A DNA stretch of 64,000 bases from the NCBI GenBank assembly GCA_902464275.1, contig CABQIK010000001.1, forward strand, positions 62,001-126,000. Direction: 5' to 3'. The notes below the pieces were generated by a model. That model was not told where the DNA came from, ran no database searches, and worked only from the letters and a program-made list of their open reading frames with translations. The position numbers and the translations under genes were made by a program. The stretch comes from an uncultured Alphaproteobacteria bacterium (GTDB taxonomy: Bacteria > Pseudomonadota > Alphaproteobacteria > RF32 > CAG-239). Numbering within the stretch: the stretch's first letter is position 1; every line of letters begins with the position of its first letter. This document shows positions 1 through 8,608 of this stretch, in pieces.

Positions 1-1313
1 AACTGCGCTTTGGCCAAGCCCAACGGTCCGATTTCAGAATCCGCATTTTGCGGTTCGGAAGGCTCTTCAACTTTAATTGAATAAAAACCCGCCAAATCAG
101 GCAAATCGGCTTGCGCGCGCCGCGGCATCGGCGCTGAAAACGACGGCATTTTAATGGCGCGGGTTTCTTCCGCCAAATTAACGGTTTCGGGAATATCCGG
201 CGGCAAAACCGACTGCTGAGGCTGCGTATAGGTTTGAGTGTAAGGTTGAGCGGCAAAATCAGGAATGTTATCACGCACAAATTCAGCCAAATTTAAGGTG
301 TTGGCGGCGGTTTTATCACCTAATGACAAAGCGTGTCTGATTGAACCGACCAACAATCCGCGTACGGTTGCCGCGTCATAAAAACGAACTTCCGCTTTGG
401 CAGGGTGAACATTAACATCAACATAAGCCGGATTAACGTCAATAAACAGCGCGCACAACGGATAGCGGTTAGACGCAAGCACGTCCTGATAAGCGCCTTT
501 AATGGCGCCGAGCAACAGTTTATCACGCACCGGACGGCTGTTTACAAACAAATATTGCGATAACGAATTAGCCTTGTTTAAGGTCGGCAGGCTGATATAA
601 CCGCTGATGCGCACATCATCGCGCGAGGCATCAATCAGCAGCGAATTTTCAGCAAATTCTTTGCCCATAACTTCGCTCAAGCGTTTAAGACGGGCGTCAA
701 ACAATTCGCCCTGACAGGCATTAAGCGCTATTTTCTTTTTATCTTCGCTGTACAAATAAAAAGATATGTGCGGGTTGGCCATGGCAATGCGGTTGACAAT
801 ATCATAACACTGCGCCGCTTCTGAAGCGTCGGCTTTCAAAAACTTTAACCTTGCCGGAACCGCATAAAACAAATCGCGAACTTCAATGCGGGTGCCCTGC
901 GTATGCGCCGCCGGCATAATTTCAGACTTGTGCCCGCCGTTAATTTCACACTTCCAGGCATTTTCAGCCCCTTTAGTGCGTGTGGTAATGCTCATGCGGG
1001 CAACCGCGGCAATAGAAGGCAGCGCCTCGCCTCGGAAGCCTAAGTGTTTGATGTTAAACAAGTCATCATCCGGCAACTTAGAGGTGGCGTGCCGTTCAAC
1101 CGCCAAATTAAGTTCATCTTTATCCATGCCTTTACCGTTATCAGTAATTACAATCAGATTTTTACCTCCGCCGATTAACGACACCTCAATTTTATCGGCG
1201 CCGGCGTCAATAGCGTTTTCAACCAACTCTTTTACCACCGAGGCAGGGCGTTCCACCACTTCACCGGCGGCAATTTGGTTGATTAAATTATCAGGTAAAA
1301 TCCGAATCGGCAT
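1..1313 (-). CDS. mutL: DNA mismatch repair protein MutL (C-terminus outside window)
   Basis: MutL couples MutS mismatch recognition to strand incision in the cytoplasm. The N-terminal GHKL ATPase domain is visible: ELVENAIDAGA holds the catalytic Glu29 and the metal-binding Asn33, and TDNGKGM holds Asp58, the same numbering as the E. coli protein. About 437 residues lie in the window. The frame stays open to base 1, where PLGLAKAQ looks like the start of the C-terminal dimerisation domain, so the usual last ~180 residues are missing only because the window ends. The ATG lies 1 bp after the pgi stop, so this is the distal gene of the lspA-pgi operon. Confidence 0.95.
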   Translation of the reverse strand, partial: MPIRILPDNLINQIAAGEVVERPASVVKELVENAIDAGADKIEVSLIGGGKNLIVITDNGKGMDKDELNLAVERHATSKLPDDDLFNIKHLGFRGEALPSIAAVARMSITTRTKGAENAWKCEINGGHKSEIMPAAHTQGTRIEVRDLFYAVPARLKFLKADASEAAQCYDIVNRIAMANPHISFYLYSEDKKKIALNACQGELFDARLKRLSEVMGKEFAENSLLIDASRDDVRISGYISLPTLNKANSLSQYLFVNSRPVRDKLLLGAIKGAYQDVLASNRYPLCALFIDVNPAYVDVNVHPAKAEVRFYDAATVRGLLVGSIRHALSLGDKTAANTLNLAEFVRDNIPDFAAQPYTQTYTQPQQSVLPPDIPETVNLAEETRAIKMPSFSAPMPRRAQADLPDLAGFYSIKVEEPSEPQNADSEIGPLGLAKAQ

Positions 1314-1314
1314 T

Positions 1315-2967
1315 TTATTTTCTCAGCTTTTTAATGGTTTTAATCAATGACAAAGTTGAAGAATCATGCTCCGAGCCGTGAATATTGCCCTCAAGCTCAG
1401 GCAAAATTTTAAGCGCAAGCTGTTTGCCGAGTTCAACGCCCATTTGGTCAAACGAGTTAATATTCCAAATTACGCCCTGAACAAAAACTTTATGCTCATA
1501 AAGCGCAATCAGCATACCGAGTGAGAACGGGTCAATCTTTTTAAGCAGCATGGTGTTAGACGGGCGGTTGCCGCTAAAGCTTTTATATTTTTTCAAAAAC
1601 TCGGCTTCTTCTTTGGTTTTTCCGGCTTGGCGGAGTTCTTCCGCCGCCTCAGCCATGGTTTTGCCCTTCATTAACGCCTCGCCTTGCGCTAACACATTAG
1701 AGAGCAAAATTTGGTGATGATTGCCAAGTTCATTATGGGAAATGGCCGGCACGATAAAATCAACCGGAACCATCTCAGTGCCTTGGTGCAAAAGTTGGAA
1801 AAACGAGTGCTGAACATTGGTGCCGGCGCCGCCGAACAATACCGGTCCGGTGGCGTATTTTACGAAGTTGTTGTTGCGATCAACCGACTTGCCGTTGCTT
1901 TCCATATCAAGCTGTTGCAAATAAGCCGGCAGATATTGCAAATATTGGTCATAGGGCACAACCGCATAGCGATGAACATTGAAAAAGTTATTATACCACA
2001 CGCCGAGCAAGCCCAAAATAACCGGCAGATTTTTTTCAGGCTCGGCAGTGCGAAAATGCTCGTCCATAGCGTGCGCGCCGTCTAACAGTTTTTCAAAATT
2101 TTCAAAGCCGACGGCAATGCAAATAATCAGCCCAATAGCTGACCACAATGAATAACGACCGCCCACAAAGCTCCAGAAAGCAAACATATTGTCAGGATTA
2201 ATGCCGAATTTAACCACTTCTTCTTTGTTGGTGGAAAGGGCTACAAAGTGTTTATCAACCGCATGTTCGCCAAGCGCGTTTACCAACCATTTGCGGCAGG
2301 TTCGGGCATTGGTTAAGGTTTCAATAGTGGTAAAAGTTTTGGAAGCCACAATAAATAAAGTGGTTTCAGGGTCTAACTTATTTAACACTTCAGCGCAAGC
2401 GGTGCCGTCAATGTTAGAAATAAAGTAACAGTTAATGTCTTTAGCCCAATAGCGGCGCAAAGCCTCGCAGACCATAACCGGTCCCAAATCAGAGCCGCCG
2501 ATGCCGATGTTGACAATATTGGTGAGTTTTTTGCCGGTGTAACCTTTAAATTCGCCAAAGCGAACCGCATCGGAAAACTTTTTCATTTTGGCCAACACTT
2601 CATTAATTTGCGGCATAACATCTTTACCATCGCTCATAATTTTGCGGTTGGAGCGGTTGCGCAAAGCAATGTGTAAAACCGAGCGATTTTCGGTGTTGTT
2701 AATTTTTTCACCGGAGAACATTTCAGTAATTTTTTCAGAAAGGCGGCGTTCTTTAGCTAATGCAAACAAGCTGTCCAAAACTTTATCATCAAAGCGATTT
2801 TTAGAATAATCTAAAATTAAGTCATTAAGTTGAACAGTATATTTTTCCGCTCTTTTGGGGTCTTTGGCAAAAAGTTCGCGCATTTGTGTTTTTTTAATGC
2901 GTTTATATTCGCTTTCAAGTTTTTTCCATGCTTTGGTTTTGTTTGCGTTATCAAATCCGAACATCAT
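1315..2967 (-). CDS. pgi: glucose-6-phosphate isomerase
   Basis: This enzyme interconverts glucose-6-phosphate and fructose-6-phosphate in cytoplasmic glycolysis and gluconeogenesis. The 550 residues match the usual family length. Family motifs are present: NIGIGGSDLG near residue 157 (phosphate binding), FVGGRYSLWSAIGL near 270 (signature 1), ESNGKS near 356 (catalytic Glu region), HNELGNHHQ (catalytic His region) and NSFDQMGVELGK near the C-terminus (signature 2). The start ATG overlaps the upstream M16 gene stop as ATGA and follows a good AAGGAG. A second ATG comes immediately after and would give a protein one residue shorter. Confidence 0.97.
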   Translation of the reverse strand: MMFGFDNANKTKAWKKLESEYKRIKKTQMRELFAKDPKRAEKYTVQLNDLILDYSKNRFDDKVLDSLFALAKERRLSEKITEMFSGEKINNTENRSVLHIALRNRSNRKIMSDGKDVMPQINEVLAKMKKFSDAVRFGEFKGYTGKKLTNIVNIGIGGSDLGPVMVCEALRRYWAKDINCYFISNIDGTACAEVLNKLDPETTLFIVASKTFTTIETLTNARTCRKWLVNALGEHAVDKHFVALSTNKEEVVKFGINPDNMFAFWSFVGGRYSLWSAIGLIICIAVGFENFEKLLDGAHAMDEHFRTAEPEKNLPVILGLLGVWYNNFFNVHRYAVVPYDQYLQYLPAYLQQLDMESNGKSVDRNNNFVKYATGPVLFGGAGTNVQHSFFQLLHQGTEMVPVDFIVPAISHNELGNHHQILLSNVLAQGEALMKGKTMAEAAEELRQAGKTKEEAEFLKKYKSFSGNRPSNTMLLKKIDPFSLGMLIALYEHKVFVQGVIWNINSFDQMGVELGKQLALKILPELEGNIHGSEHDSSTLSLIKTIKKLRK

Positions 2968-4391
2968 TTTACTCCTTCGTGTTTATTTAAGTTACCGATA
3001 GTTAATTCTACCGGAAAAGTACCAAAATATTTTGCCGCGGCGGCATTAACTTCATCAAGCGTTACCGCGCGGATATAATCATTGCGTTTTTGCAAAAAGT
3101 CACGCCCTAATTTGTAGCGCTGCATAGCCACCAACATATCGGAAATGCCGTCAGTTGAAGCAAAGCGCAAATTGTATGAGGCAAGCAAATAGCTGCGCGC
3201 CGCTTTAAGCTCTGCCGCAGTCGCGCCTTTTTTAGCAAACTTTTTCCATTCTTTGAGCATGATTTTACGCATTTGCTCATAATTTTCAGGAGTGGAAGAA
3301 AACTGCCCCAACAAGAGCGGAGCTTTTTCTTCCGGCGAAAGATAGGTATAAATGCCATACGTCAAGCCTTCTTTTTCACGCGCGCGGAGCGACAAACGCG
3401 AGGTCAACCCCGAACCGCCGAAAATATAATTGGCAATGTATAGCGGATAAAAATCTTTATCCGAACGCGCAACTCCGCGTATGGCAAAATTGCTGATAAT
3501 CTGCGCCGCGTTGCGCTCAATATTATCGGTGCGCGGCTGAAAATTTATTTCAGGAGCGGAAAGTTCTTCATTTTGCGCTTTCAGAGGCAAATCCGCAAAA
3601 ATAAAATCTGTAATTTGCTTGGCTTTTTCAGCTGAAATATCTCCGGCAATACCGATAATTAAATTATCTTTGGCAAAGCACAGCGCCGCGTATTGTTTCA
3701 AGTCTGCCACCGTTAATGATTTTACATCAGCTTCTTTGCCAAGCGGATTGACGGCGTAAGGATGCGAGCCGAACAATGCTTCAGAAAAGGCTAAATTAAG
3801 CATGGTTTCAGGCTTTTCCGATTGCAATTTAAGCGCTTCCGTCAATGCGTTTTGGGTTAATTTTAAATCAGCCGGAGCAAAATGCGGACTAAGCAGCGCC
3901 GCCCGCAATAAATCTGCCGCCGCCGACAAATTGGCCGCGGGAGTTACCAGTTGACCGGAAAAATTTTCAAGTCCGGCCGTAAAATTTAAATTAATGCCGT
4001 TAAGCTCCATTTTTTCTTGAAAATCAGCGCGAGAATAATCACCTGCGCCTAATTTAAGCAATTCAGAGGCGACCGCCGCAGTGCCGTTTTTACCCTCAGA
4101 ATCATAGGCGCGACCGGCGCGCTTGAACATAAAGCTTATACTGATTATCGGGTTGGCATTATCTTCCATAAACCAAAACTTAATCCCCATCGGAGAAACA
4201 AGTTCTTCAGGGATTTTATCAAAAGTTTTGGCTTTAAGGGCAGAATTTGCCACAATTTTTTCAGCGTCAAAGGTTTGACGCGACGAGTATTGACGGCAAC
4301 CGTAAAAAATGCCGGCCGCAAACGCAATAAACAACAACCATTTAACCCAAGCACCAAACAAACTGCGATGATAATAGGTGCGATGCTTCAT
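2964..4391 (-). CDS. M16 family peptidase-like protein, non-catalytic partner
   Basis: A 475-residue M16 (pitrilysin-like) protein with an N-terminal membrane segment at about residues 15-31, so it is probably anchored facing the periplasm. The fold is recognisable from the N-terminal half (GTAAVASELLKLGAG region) and the C-terminal half (GGSGLTSRLSLRAREKEGLTYG). The zinc-binding HxxEH motif is absent at the expected place, so it probably does not cut by itself. M16 enzymes often work as an active/inactive pair, and the active member is immediately upstream, overlapping by 1 bp as TAATG. It is full length with no frameshift, so it is not a pseudogene. Confidence 0.88.
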   Translation of the reverse strand: MKHRTYYHRSLFGAWVKWLLFIAFAAGIFYGCRQYSSRQTFDAEKIVANSALKAKTFDKIPEELVSPMGIKFWFMEDNANPIISISFMFKRAGRAYDSEGKNGTAAVASELLKLGAGDYSRADFQEKMELNGINLNFTAGLENFSGQLVTPAANLSAAADLLRAALLSPHFAPADLKLTQNALTEALKLQSEKPETMLNLAFSEALFGSHPYAVNPLGKEADVKSLTVADLKQYAALCFAKDNLIIGIAGDISAEKAKQITDFIFADLPLKAQNEELSAPEINFQPRTDNIERNAAQIISNFAIRGVARSDKDFYPLYIANYIFGGSGLTSRLSLRAREKEGLTYGIYTYLSPEEKAPLLLGQFSSTPENYEQMRKIMLKEWKKFAKKGATAAELKAARSYLLASYNLRFASTDGISDMLVAMQRYKLGRDFLQKRNDYIRAVTLDEVNAAAAKYFGTFPVELTIGNLNKHEGVK

Positions 4392-5734
4392 TACTTGCCC
4401 TCCTTATTAACATTTTTTTCGGGCAACAGCAAGCCGGTGATATTGGTAGAATCGGCAAGCATGGCGCTAACGGCATTTTTAACATCATTAAGCGTTACCG
4501 CATTAACATTGTCTTCATAGGCTTCTATTTTATCAAGCTCAATATCAGCCGCAACCATTTGTCCGGCAAACATAGCCGCATCTTCAGGATTATCGCGGAT
4601 ATAAACCAAACCGGCAGTAAGTTTTTGTTTTTCAGTTTGCAAAATATCATCGGTCAAGGCATTTAAGGCATCTGAGGCAACCGAACCGATTATATTTTCA
4701 GCCTGTTGAACAGAGATAGAAGCATCTGGTAAAATATTCAAGCTAAAAGTTCCGACGCCGCGACTTACAGCATTGTATGACGATGTAGCCGCAGTGGCTT
4801 TACCGGTTAGCACCAGCTTTTTGCTCATGTACGAGTTATCGCCCTCGCCTAAATATTTTGAAAACAGCATTAACGCATAAGCCGTTTTTTCATTTTCAGT
4901 CAATGACGGCACCACGTATTTGCGAACTACCCGCGGTGATTTAATTTCCGGCATAGTAGTTTCAACCCGATAAACATTTTTTTCCGACCAACGAGAAAAT
5001 ATCGGTTTTGCAGTCGGCATACCGCGCTGTTTTTTAATTTTGCCGAAATATTTTTTAGAAAGCCTGTAAGCCGTGTGGTAATCAATGTCGCCGGCAAGCA
5101 CCAAAACCGCATTGTCAGGCGTGTAATGGCGCTGATAAAAAGCTTCGGCGTCTGATTTGCTCAGATTCATGATTTCAGCCTCAGTGCCGGTAACAGGTCG
5201 CGCATAGGGATAATCTTGCCACAGCGTGCGCTCTAAGACTTCAGCAAAACGAGCCGTCGGACTGTTTGTAACCCGCTGTTGACGCTCCTGAAAAACAATT
5301 TTCCGCTCTTTGTCAAATGCATTGTCATCTATTTGTAAATTAGCCATGCGGTCAGCTTCAAGCGCCATAATAACTTCAAGCCGACTAATATCAACAAATT
5401 CATGATAAGCAGTAAAATCATGCGAGGTAAAAGCATTGGCGTCACCACCATTTTGCGCCACAATATCATTAAATGACGAACCTGGGACTTTAACCGTGCC
5501 TCTGAACATTAAATGCTCAAGCAAATGCGCAATACCGCCCTTACCCGCAAGTTCATCCGTACTGCCCGCTTTATACCACAACATTTGCTTAATAATCGGA
5601 GCCTTACGGTTAGGAACAACCACAACCTGCAAACCATTTTTTAAGGTAAATGTTTCAGCGTCAAGCAACTTTGCTTCAGAAGCAGAACAAAGCAAAAACA
5701 ACAGCAAAACAACACGGATAAAAACTTTATTCAT
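4391..5734 (-). CDS. M16 family zinc peptidase, catalytic subunit, secreted
   Basis: A 447-residue M16 zinc metallopeptidase. Residues 1-21 form a signal peptide (hydrophobic VVLLLFLLCSASEA), so it should act in the periplasm. The inverted zinc motif HLLEH sits at about residues 69-73, and the downstream acidic stretch ALEADRMANL supplies the usual third ligand. It should pair with the motif-less M16 protein that follows with a 1-bp stop/start overlap. The natural substrate is not evident; in related bacteria such pairs are thought to degrade peptides or help process envelope proteins. It belongs to the lspA operon, next to a lipoprotein gene. Confidence 0.92.
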   Translation of the reverse strand: MNKVFIRVVLLLFLLCSASEAKLLDAETFTLKNGLQVVVVPNRKAPIIKQMLWYKAGSTDELAGKGGIAHLLEHLMFRGTVKVPGSSFNDIVAQNGGDANAFTSHDFTAYHEFVDISRLEVIMALEADRMANLQIDDNAFDKERKIVFQERQQRVTNSPTARFAEVLERTLWQDYPYARPVTGTEAEIMNLSKSDAEAFYQRHYTPDNAVLVLAGDIDYHTAYRLSKKYFGKIKKQRGMPTAKPIFSRWSEKNVYRVETTMPEIKSPRVVRKYVVPSLTENEKTAYALMLFSKYLGEGDNSYMSKKLVLTGKATAATSSYNAVSRGVGTFSLNILPDASISVQQAENIIGSVASDALNALTDDILQTEKQKLTAGLVYIRDNPEDAAMFAGQMVAADIELDKIEAYEDNVNAVTLNDVKNAVSAMLADSTNITGLLLPEKNVNKEGK

Positions 5735-5751
5735 CTTTTACCTTAACATTA

Positions 5752-5916
5752 TTAATCTGGCAGAGTTGAAAAATCAGGCGGCAGGTCAAGCGGTTGACGC
5801 GCCTCAACTTGCGAAGCATCAGGCACGTTGCGTTTTAACCCTAATTTTTCTTTGGTTAAACCGCAGGCGCATAAAGCAAAAGATAATGCCAACATCAAGC
5901 TTAACATTTTTTTCAT
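5752..5916 (-). CDS. small DUF3035-like outer-membrane lipoprotein
   Basis: A 54-residue lipoprotein precursor. The signal peptide MKKMLSLMLALSFALCAC ends in a lipobox (LCA before Cys18). The mature part GLTKEKLGLKRNVPD followed by PLDLPPDF matches, from memory, the conserved start of alphaproteobacterial DUF3035 lipoproteins, a family that includes the Caulobacter Bam-complex component BamF. It stops soon after PPDF, so it is a minimal version of longer homologues. Its ATG overlaps the lspA stop by 4 bp (ATGA), so the signal peptidase that would process it is encoded directly upstream. Family placement is moderately sure; the lipoprotein call is firm. Confidence 0.8.
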   Translation of the reverse strand: MKKMLSLMLALSFALCACGLTKEKLGLKRNVPDASQVEARQPLDLPPDFSTLPD

Positions 5917-6395
5917 TTGGTAATCTCCTTTAACGTGTTGTTTTTACGGGTGAACAGACTATGCAAAATAATCAGAAAAGCGCCGATACAAATAAAGCTG
6001 TCGGCAGCATTAAACGCAGGCCAATGCCAAGCGCCGTAATGAAAATCCAAAAAGTCATACACTGCACCAAAGCGAATACGATCCGCCACATTGCCCAATG
6101 CGCCGCCGATAATGAGCCCTAAGGCAACCTGAACTGTTTTGTTGTTTTCATGGCGCAACCATGAGAACAAAAACGCCACCACGCCGAGCGCAAAGGCTGA
6201 GAGCAAAACCGTGCCCAATATGCCGCCGTCATTAAACATTGAAAAACTGACACCGGTGTTCCAAGCTTCCACCAGATTAAAATAACTGCCAAATGACTTT
6301 ATCGCAGCATCTTTAGCAAAAAGCTCCGCTATGTAATATTTGCTTAAAAAGTCAGCCAAAAAGGCGGCAAGCGCAATAATCAATCCCAAAATCAA
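5913..6395 (-). CDS. lspA: lipoprotein signal peptidase (signal peptidase II)
   Basis: This inner-membrane aspartyl peptidase removes the signal peptide of prolipoproteins after lipidation. At 160 residues it has the family's usual size, with four hydrophobic segments. The signature GNVADRIRFG leads into VYDFLDF (catalytic Asp114), and FNAADS supplies the second catalytic residue, Asp132. It is the first gene of a minus-strand operon that continues through a small lipoprotein, the M16 pair, pgi and mutL. The upstream intergenic region to 6576 is divergent with the TSUP permease. A possible -10 (TATAAT, complement of 6426-6431) is seen but no good -35. Confidence 0.96.
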   Translation of the reverse strand: MILGLIIALAAFLADFLSKYYIAELFAKDAAIKSFGSYFNLVEAWNTGVSFSMFNDGGILGTVLLSAFALGVVAFLFSWLRHENNKTVQVALGLIIGGALGNVADRIRFGAVYDFLDFHYGAWHWPAFNAADSFICIGAFLIILHSLFTRKNNTLKEITK

Positions 6396-6508
6396 AGTCT
6401 GCTCCCATAATTTTAATTACGGTTTATTATAGCGATTTTATATTGTAATTAAAGCCAATATTTTAAATATATACAGAAAAATGTTGCCGATAATATTAAG
6501 TTTGCACC

Positions 6509-6537
6509 TTGACTCTTTGGCTAATATATTCCATTAT
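6509..6537 (+). promoter_or_regulatory. candidate sigma-70-type promoter for the TSUP permease
   Basis: TTGACT at 6509-6514 and CATTAT at 6532-6537 are separated by 17 bp, 40 bp before the permease ATG. A second, weaker pair lies just downstream (TTGCAC 6538-6543, ATATAA 6561-6566). Confidence 0.45.
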
Positions 6538-6576
6538 TTGCACAGTATGTTGTATTAACGATATAAGGAAACCGCA

Positions 6577-7359
6577 ATGGAACTCACTCTGTCTATGTTT
6601 TTAATTATATGCCCATTTGCGTTTTTAGCCGGAGTTGTTGATTCCATCGGGGGCGGCGGCGGTTTAATTTCATTGCCGGCATACATGATTGCGGGGCTTC
6701 CGGCACATACGGCGGTATACACCAACAAACTTTCGGCAACCTGCGGGATTATTGTGGCAACCGCCCGCTATTGCAAACACAAGTGCATTGATTATAAATT
6801 GGCGGTTATCGGGGTTATCACCGCGGCTTTCGGCGGCATGGCGGGCGCCAAATGCGCATTGATGGTTGACGAGCTTATTTTCAAAATTCTGCTCCTGATT
6901 TTGCTGCCGTTAATCGCAATGTACGTATTGCTTAAAAAAGATTTAGAGCCTCATAAGACTCAGCCGATTGCACGCCTTAAACAGTATGTAGTTGTATCGG
7001 TCGCAACCTTTTTGCTTGCGATGTACGCCGGGTTTTACGGTCCGGCATCCGGCACTTTTTTGATTTTGGTTTATTCGGGAATTGCCAAAATGGGATTGTT
7101 GCAATCAGAAGGAAACGCCAAAATCGTTAATATGACAGCCGATATTTTTTCATTAATGATTTTTTTATGGAACGGCGTGGTTATTATTCCGCTTGGGTTA
7201 ACAGTTGCCGTATTCAGTATTGCCGGTAATTACGTCGGCGCAGGACTTGCGATTAAAAACGGTCATAAGATTATCAGAATCGTGATTTTAACGGTTATCG
7301 CAATTTTATTCTTAAAGATTATAGTTGACGCCGGTTTACGTTTTTGGAACGCCTTTTAG
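6577..7359 (+). CDS. TSUP (TauE/SafE) family membrane permease
   Basis: A 260-residue inner-membrane protein with about eight hydrophobic segments. The opening GVVDSIGGGGGLISLP is the conserved glycine-rich first loop of the TSUP family, and the second half repeats the pattern (YAGFYGPASGTFLILV), as expected for a duplicated fold. Family members export or import sulfite, sulfoacetate, taurine-related anions or other organic acids; nothing here sets the substrate. AAGGAA precedes the ATG. It is a single-gene unit: divergent from lspA and closed by a shared terminator facing corA. Confidence 0.9.
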   Translation: MELTLSMFLIICPFAFLAGVVDSIGGGGGLISLPAYMIAGLPAHTAVYTNKLSATCGIIVATARYCKHKCIDYKLAVIGVITAAFGGMAGAKCALMVDELIFKILLLILLPLIAMYVLLKKDLEPHKTQPIARLKQYVVVSVATFLLAMYAGFYGPASGTFLILVYSGIAKMGLLQSEGNAKIVNMTADIFSLMIFLWNGVVIIPLGLTVAVFSIAGNYVGAGLAIKNGHKIIRIVILTVIAILFLKIIVDAGLRFWNAF

Positions 7360-7369
7360 CTTAAAAAGC

Positions 7370-7408
7370 AAGTATAAAACCCCGCGTTAAACGCGAGGTT
7401 TTATACTT
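7370..7408. terminator. bidirectional intrinsic terminator between TSUP permease and corA
   Basis: A 17-bp stem with one mismatch (left arm AAGTATAAAACCCCGCG, right arm from 7392) encloses a 5-nt loop. A- and T-rich flanks allow it to act in both directions. Its right arm overlaps the corA stop codon at 7407-7409. Confidence 0.85.
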
Positions 7409-8360
7409 AAAACATACCTTTTTTACGAAAATAAATAATCGCAAACACTGTGGCAACGGCGGATATAGCCATAACAATCAGAAAGCCATACGGATTGCCG
7501 GAGCCGGGAACCGGAACATTCATGCCCCAAAAACTGGCGAGCATGGTCGGAATTGATAAAATAATCGTGATTGCCGCCAAAAACTTCATCACTAAATTGA
7601 GGTTATTATTGATAATAGAGGCAAAGCCGTCCATCATACCTTCCAAAATGGAACGATGCATATCAACCATTTCAATCGCCTGCTTATTTTCAACAATAAC
7701 GTCTTCAAGCATATCAATATCATCATCAGTAAATTTAATCAGCTTTGACATAGCCGGCGAATTAATCATCCGTAAAATTTTAAGCAGTACCAAATGGTTA
7801 TCTTTTAATGCTGTGGTAAAATACACCAGTGATTTTTGAATTTCAATCAGCTTAAACAGCGCTTTATTTTGAGTGGTTTTGCGCAATGAATATTCAATTT
7901 CTTCCGTACGTTGATTGATAATCGCTAAATATTTTAAGTAAAACTGCGTGCACTTTGATAAAATTGAGAGCAAAAAGCGCCCGCGCTCGCGCGTATCAAA
8001 ACTTTTGGCGGTATTTTTATTAAAGGAGCTTAAAATGCGATTATCGCGCGAGCAAATAGTCATAAAATTACGCGAGGTAAAAGCAAGACCGCACGGTAGT
8101 GTGTCAAAATGCCCATCATCATCTAACAACGGCAAATTAACAATAAGCGAAAGCACGCCGTCTTCAAATTCAACCCGCGAGCGCTCGTCAAGGTCAAGCG
8201 CATTTTTAAGCATATCAGGGTCAAGTTTAAGCTGCGAAGAAACTTTTTCCATTTCTTCAGCTGTAGGATTAATTAAGTTATACCATGAAAGCGCCGCAAC
8301 TTTGTTTTTTTTGAGTTTGACCAACTTGCCGCCATCTTCAGATTTATAAATTCTTAACAT
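7407..8360 (-). CDS. corA: CorA-type magnesium/cobalt channel
   Basis: CorA is a pentameric inner-membrane channel that takes up Mg2+ and can carry Co2+ or Ni2+. The 317-residue protein has the long soluble N-terminal domain and two C-terminal transmembrane helices (about residues 255-275 and 288-308). The selectivity motif GMN (WGMNVP) lies between them. I start at the ATG at 8360 because AAAGGAGG lies just before it; a TTG 18 bp further upstream is open but would sit ahead of that ribosome site. The charged C-terminal tail FRKKGMF is shorter than in some homologues. Confidence 0.94.
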   Translation of the reverse strand: MLRIYKSEDGGKLVKLKKNKVAALSWYNLINPTAEEMEKVSSQLKLDPDMLKNALDLDERSRVEFEDGVLSLIVNLPLLDDDGHFDTLPCGLAFTSRNFMTICSRDNRILSSFNKNTAKSFDTRERGRFLLSILSKCTQFYLKYLAIINQRTEEIEYSLRKTTQNKALFKLIEIQKSLVYFTTALKDNHLVLLKILRMINSPAMSKLIKFTDDDIDMLEDVIVENKQAIEMVDMHRSILEGMMDGFASIINNNLNLVMKFLAAITIILSIPTMLASFWGMNVPVPGSGNPYGFLIVMAISAVATVFAIIYFRKKGMF

Positions 8361-8407
8361 GGCGCCTCCTTTTAACAAAACATTGCGAGATAATTTTGAA
8401 AGATGTT

Positions 8408-8493
8408 TGGTGCGGCCGAAAGGACTTGAACCTTCACGAACTTAGTTCATAACGACCTCAACGTTACGCGTCTACCAATTCCGCCACGGCCGC
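8408..8493 (-). tRNA. tRNA-Leu (anticodon GAG)
   Basis: The 86-nt minus-strand gene folds as a class II tRNA. The acceptor stem pairs GCGGCCG with CGGCCGC, followed by A and an encoded CCA. The D-arm contains GGCGGAATTGGTAGACGC, typical of tRNA-Leu. The anticodon stem TAACG/CGTTA encloses loop TTGAGGT with anticodon GAG, there is a long variable arm, and the T-loop is GGTTCAAGTCC. It would read CUU/CUC codons. Confidence 0.96.
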
Positions 8494-8608
8494 ACTTTGT
8501 ATCAAAGACAAGCAACTCATATTCCATAAATAAAAAATAATCAAGCATTTTTTTGCACTGTTATCATTTTTTTATAAAAATGAGCTGCATGCCTTAAAAA
8601 TTTAATGG

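Noticed and set aside
886..1350. 154-aa open frame on the plus strand inside mutL
   Set aside because: It is antisense to the strongly conserved MutL ATPase domain, has no ribosome site and shows shadow-type composition.
2964..4391. The second M16 gene as a decayed pseudogene because HxxEH is missing
   Set aside because: The frame is full length with conserved non-catalytic blocks, and inactive partners are normal in this family.
6421..6460. Promoter for lspA on the minus strand
   Set aside because: A TATAAT -10 is visible but no acceptable -35 at 16-18 bp, so I did not list it as a feature.
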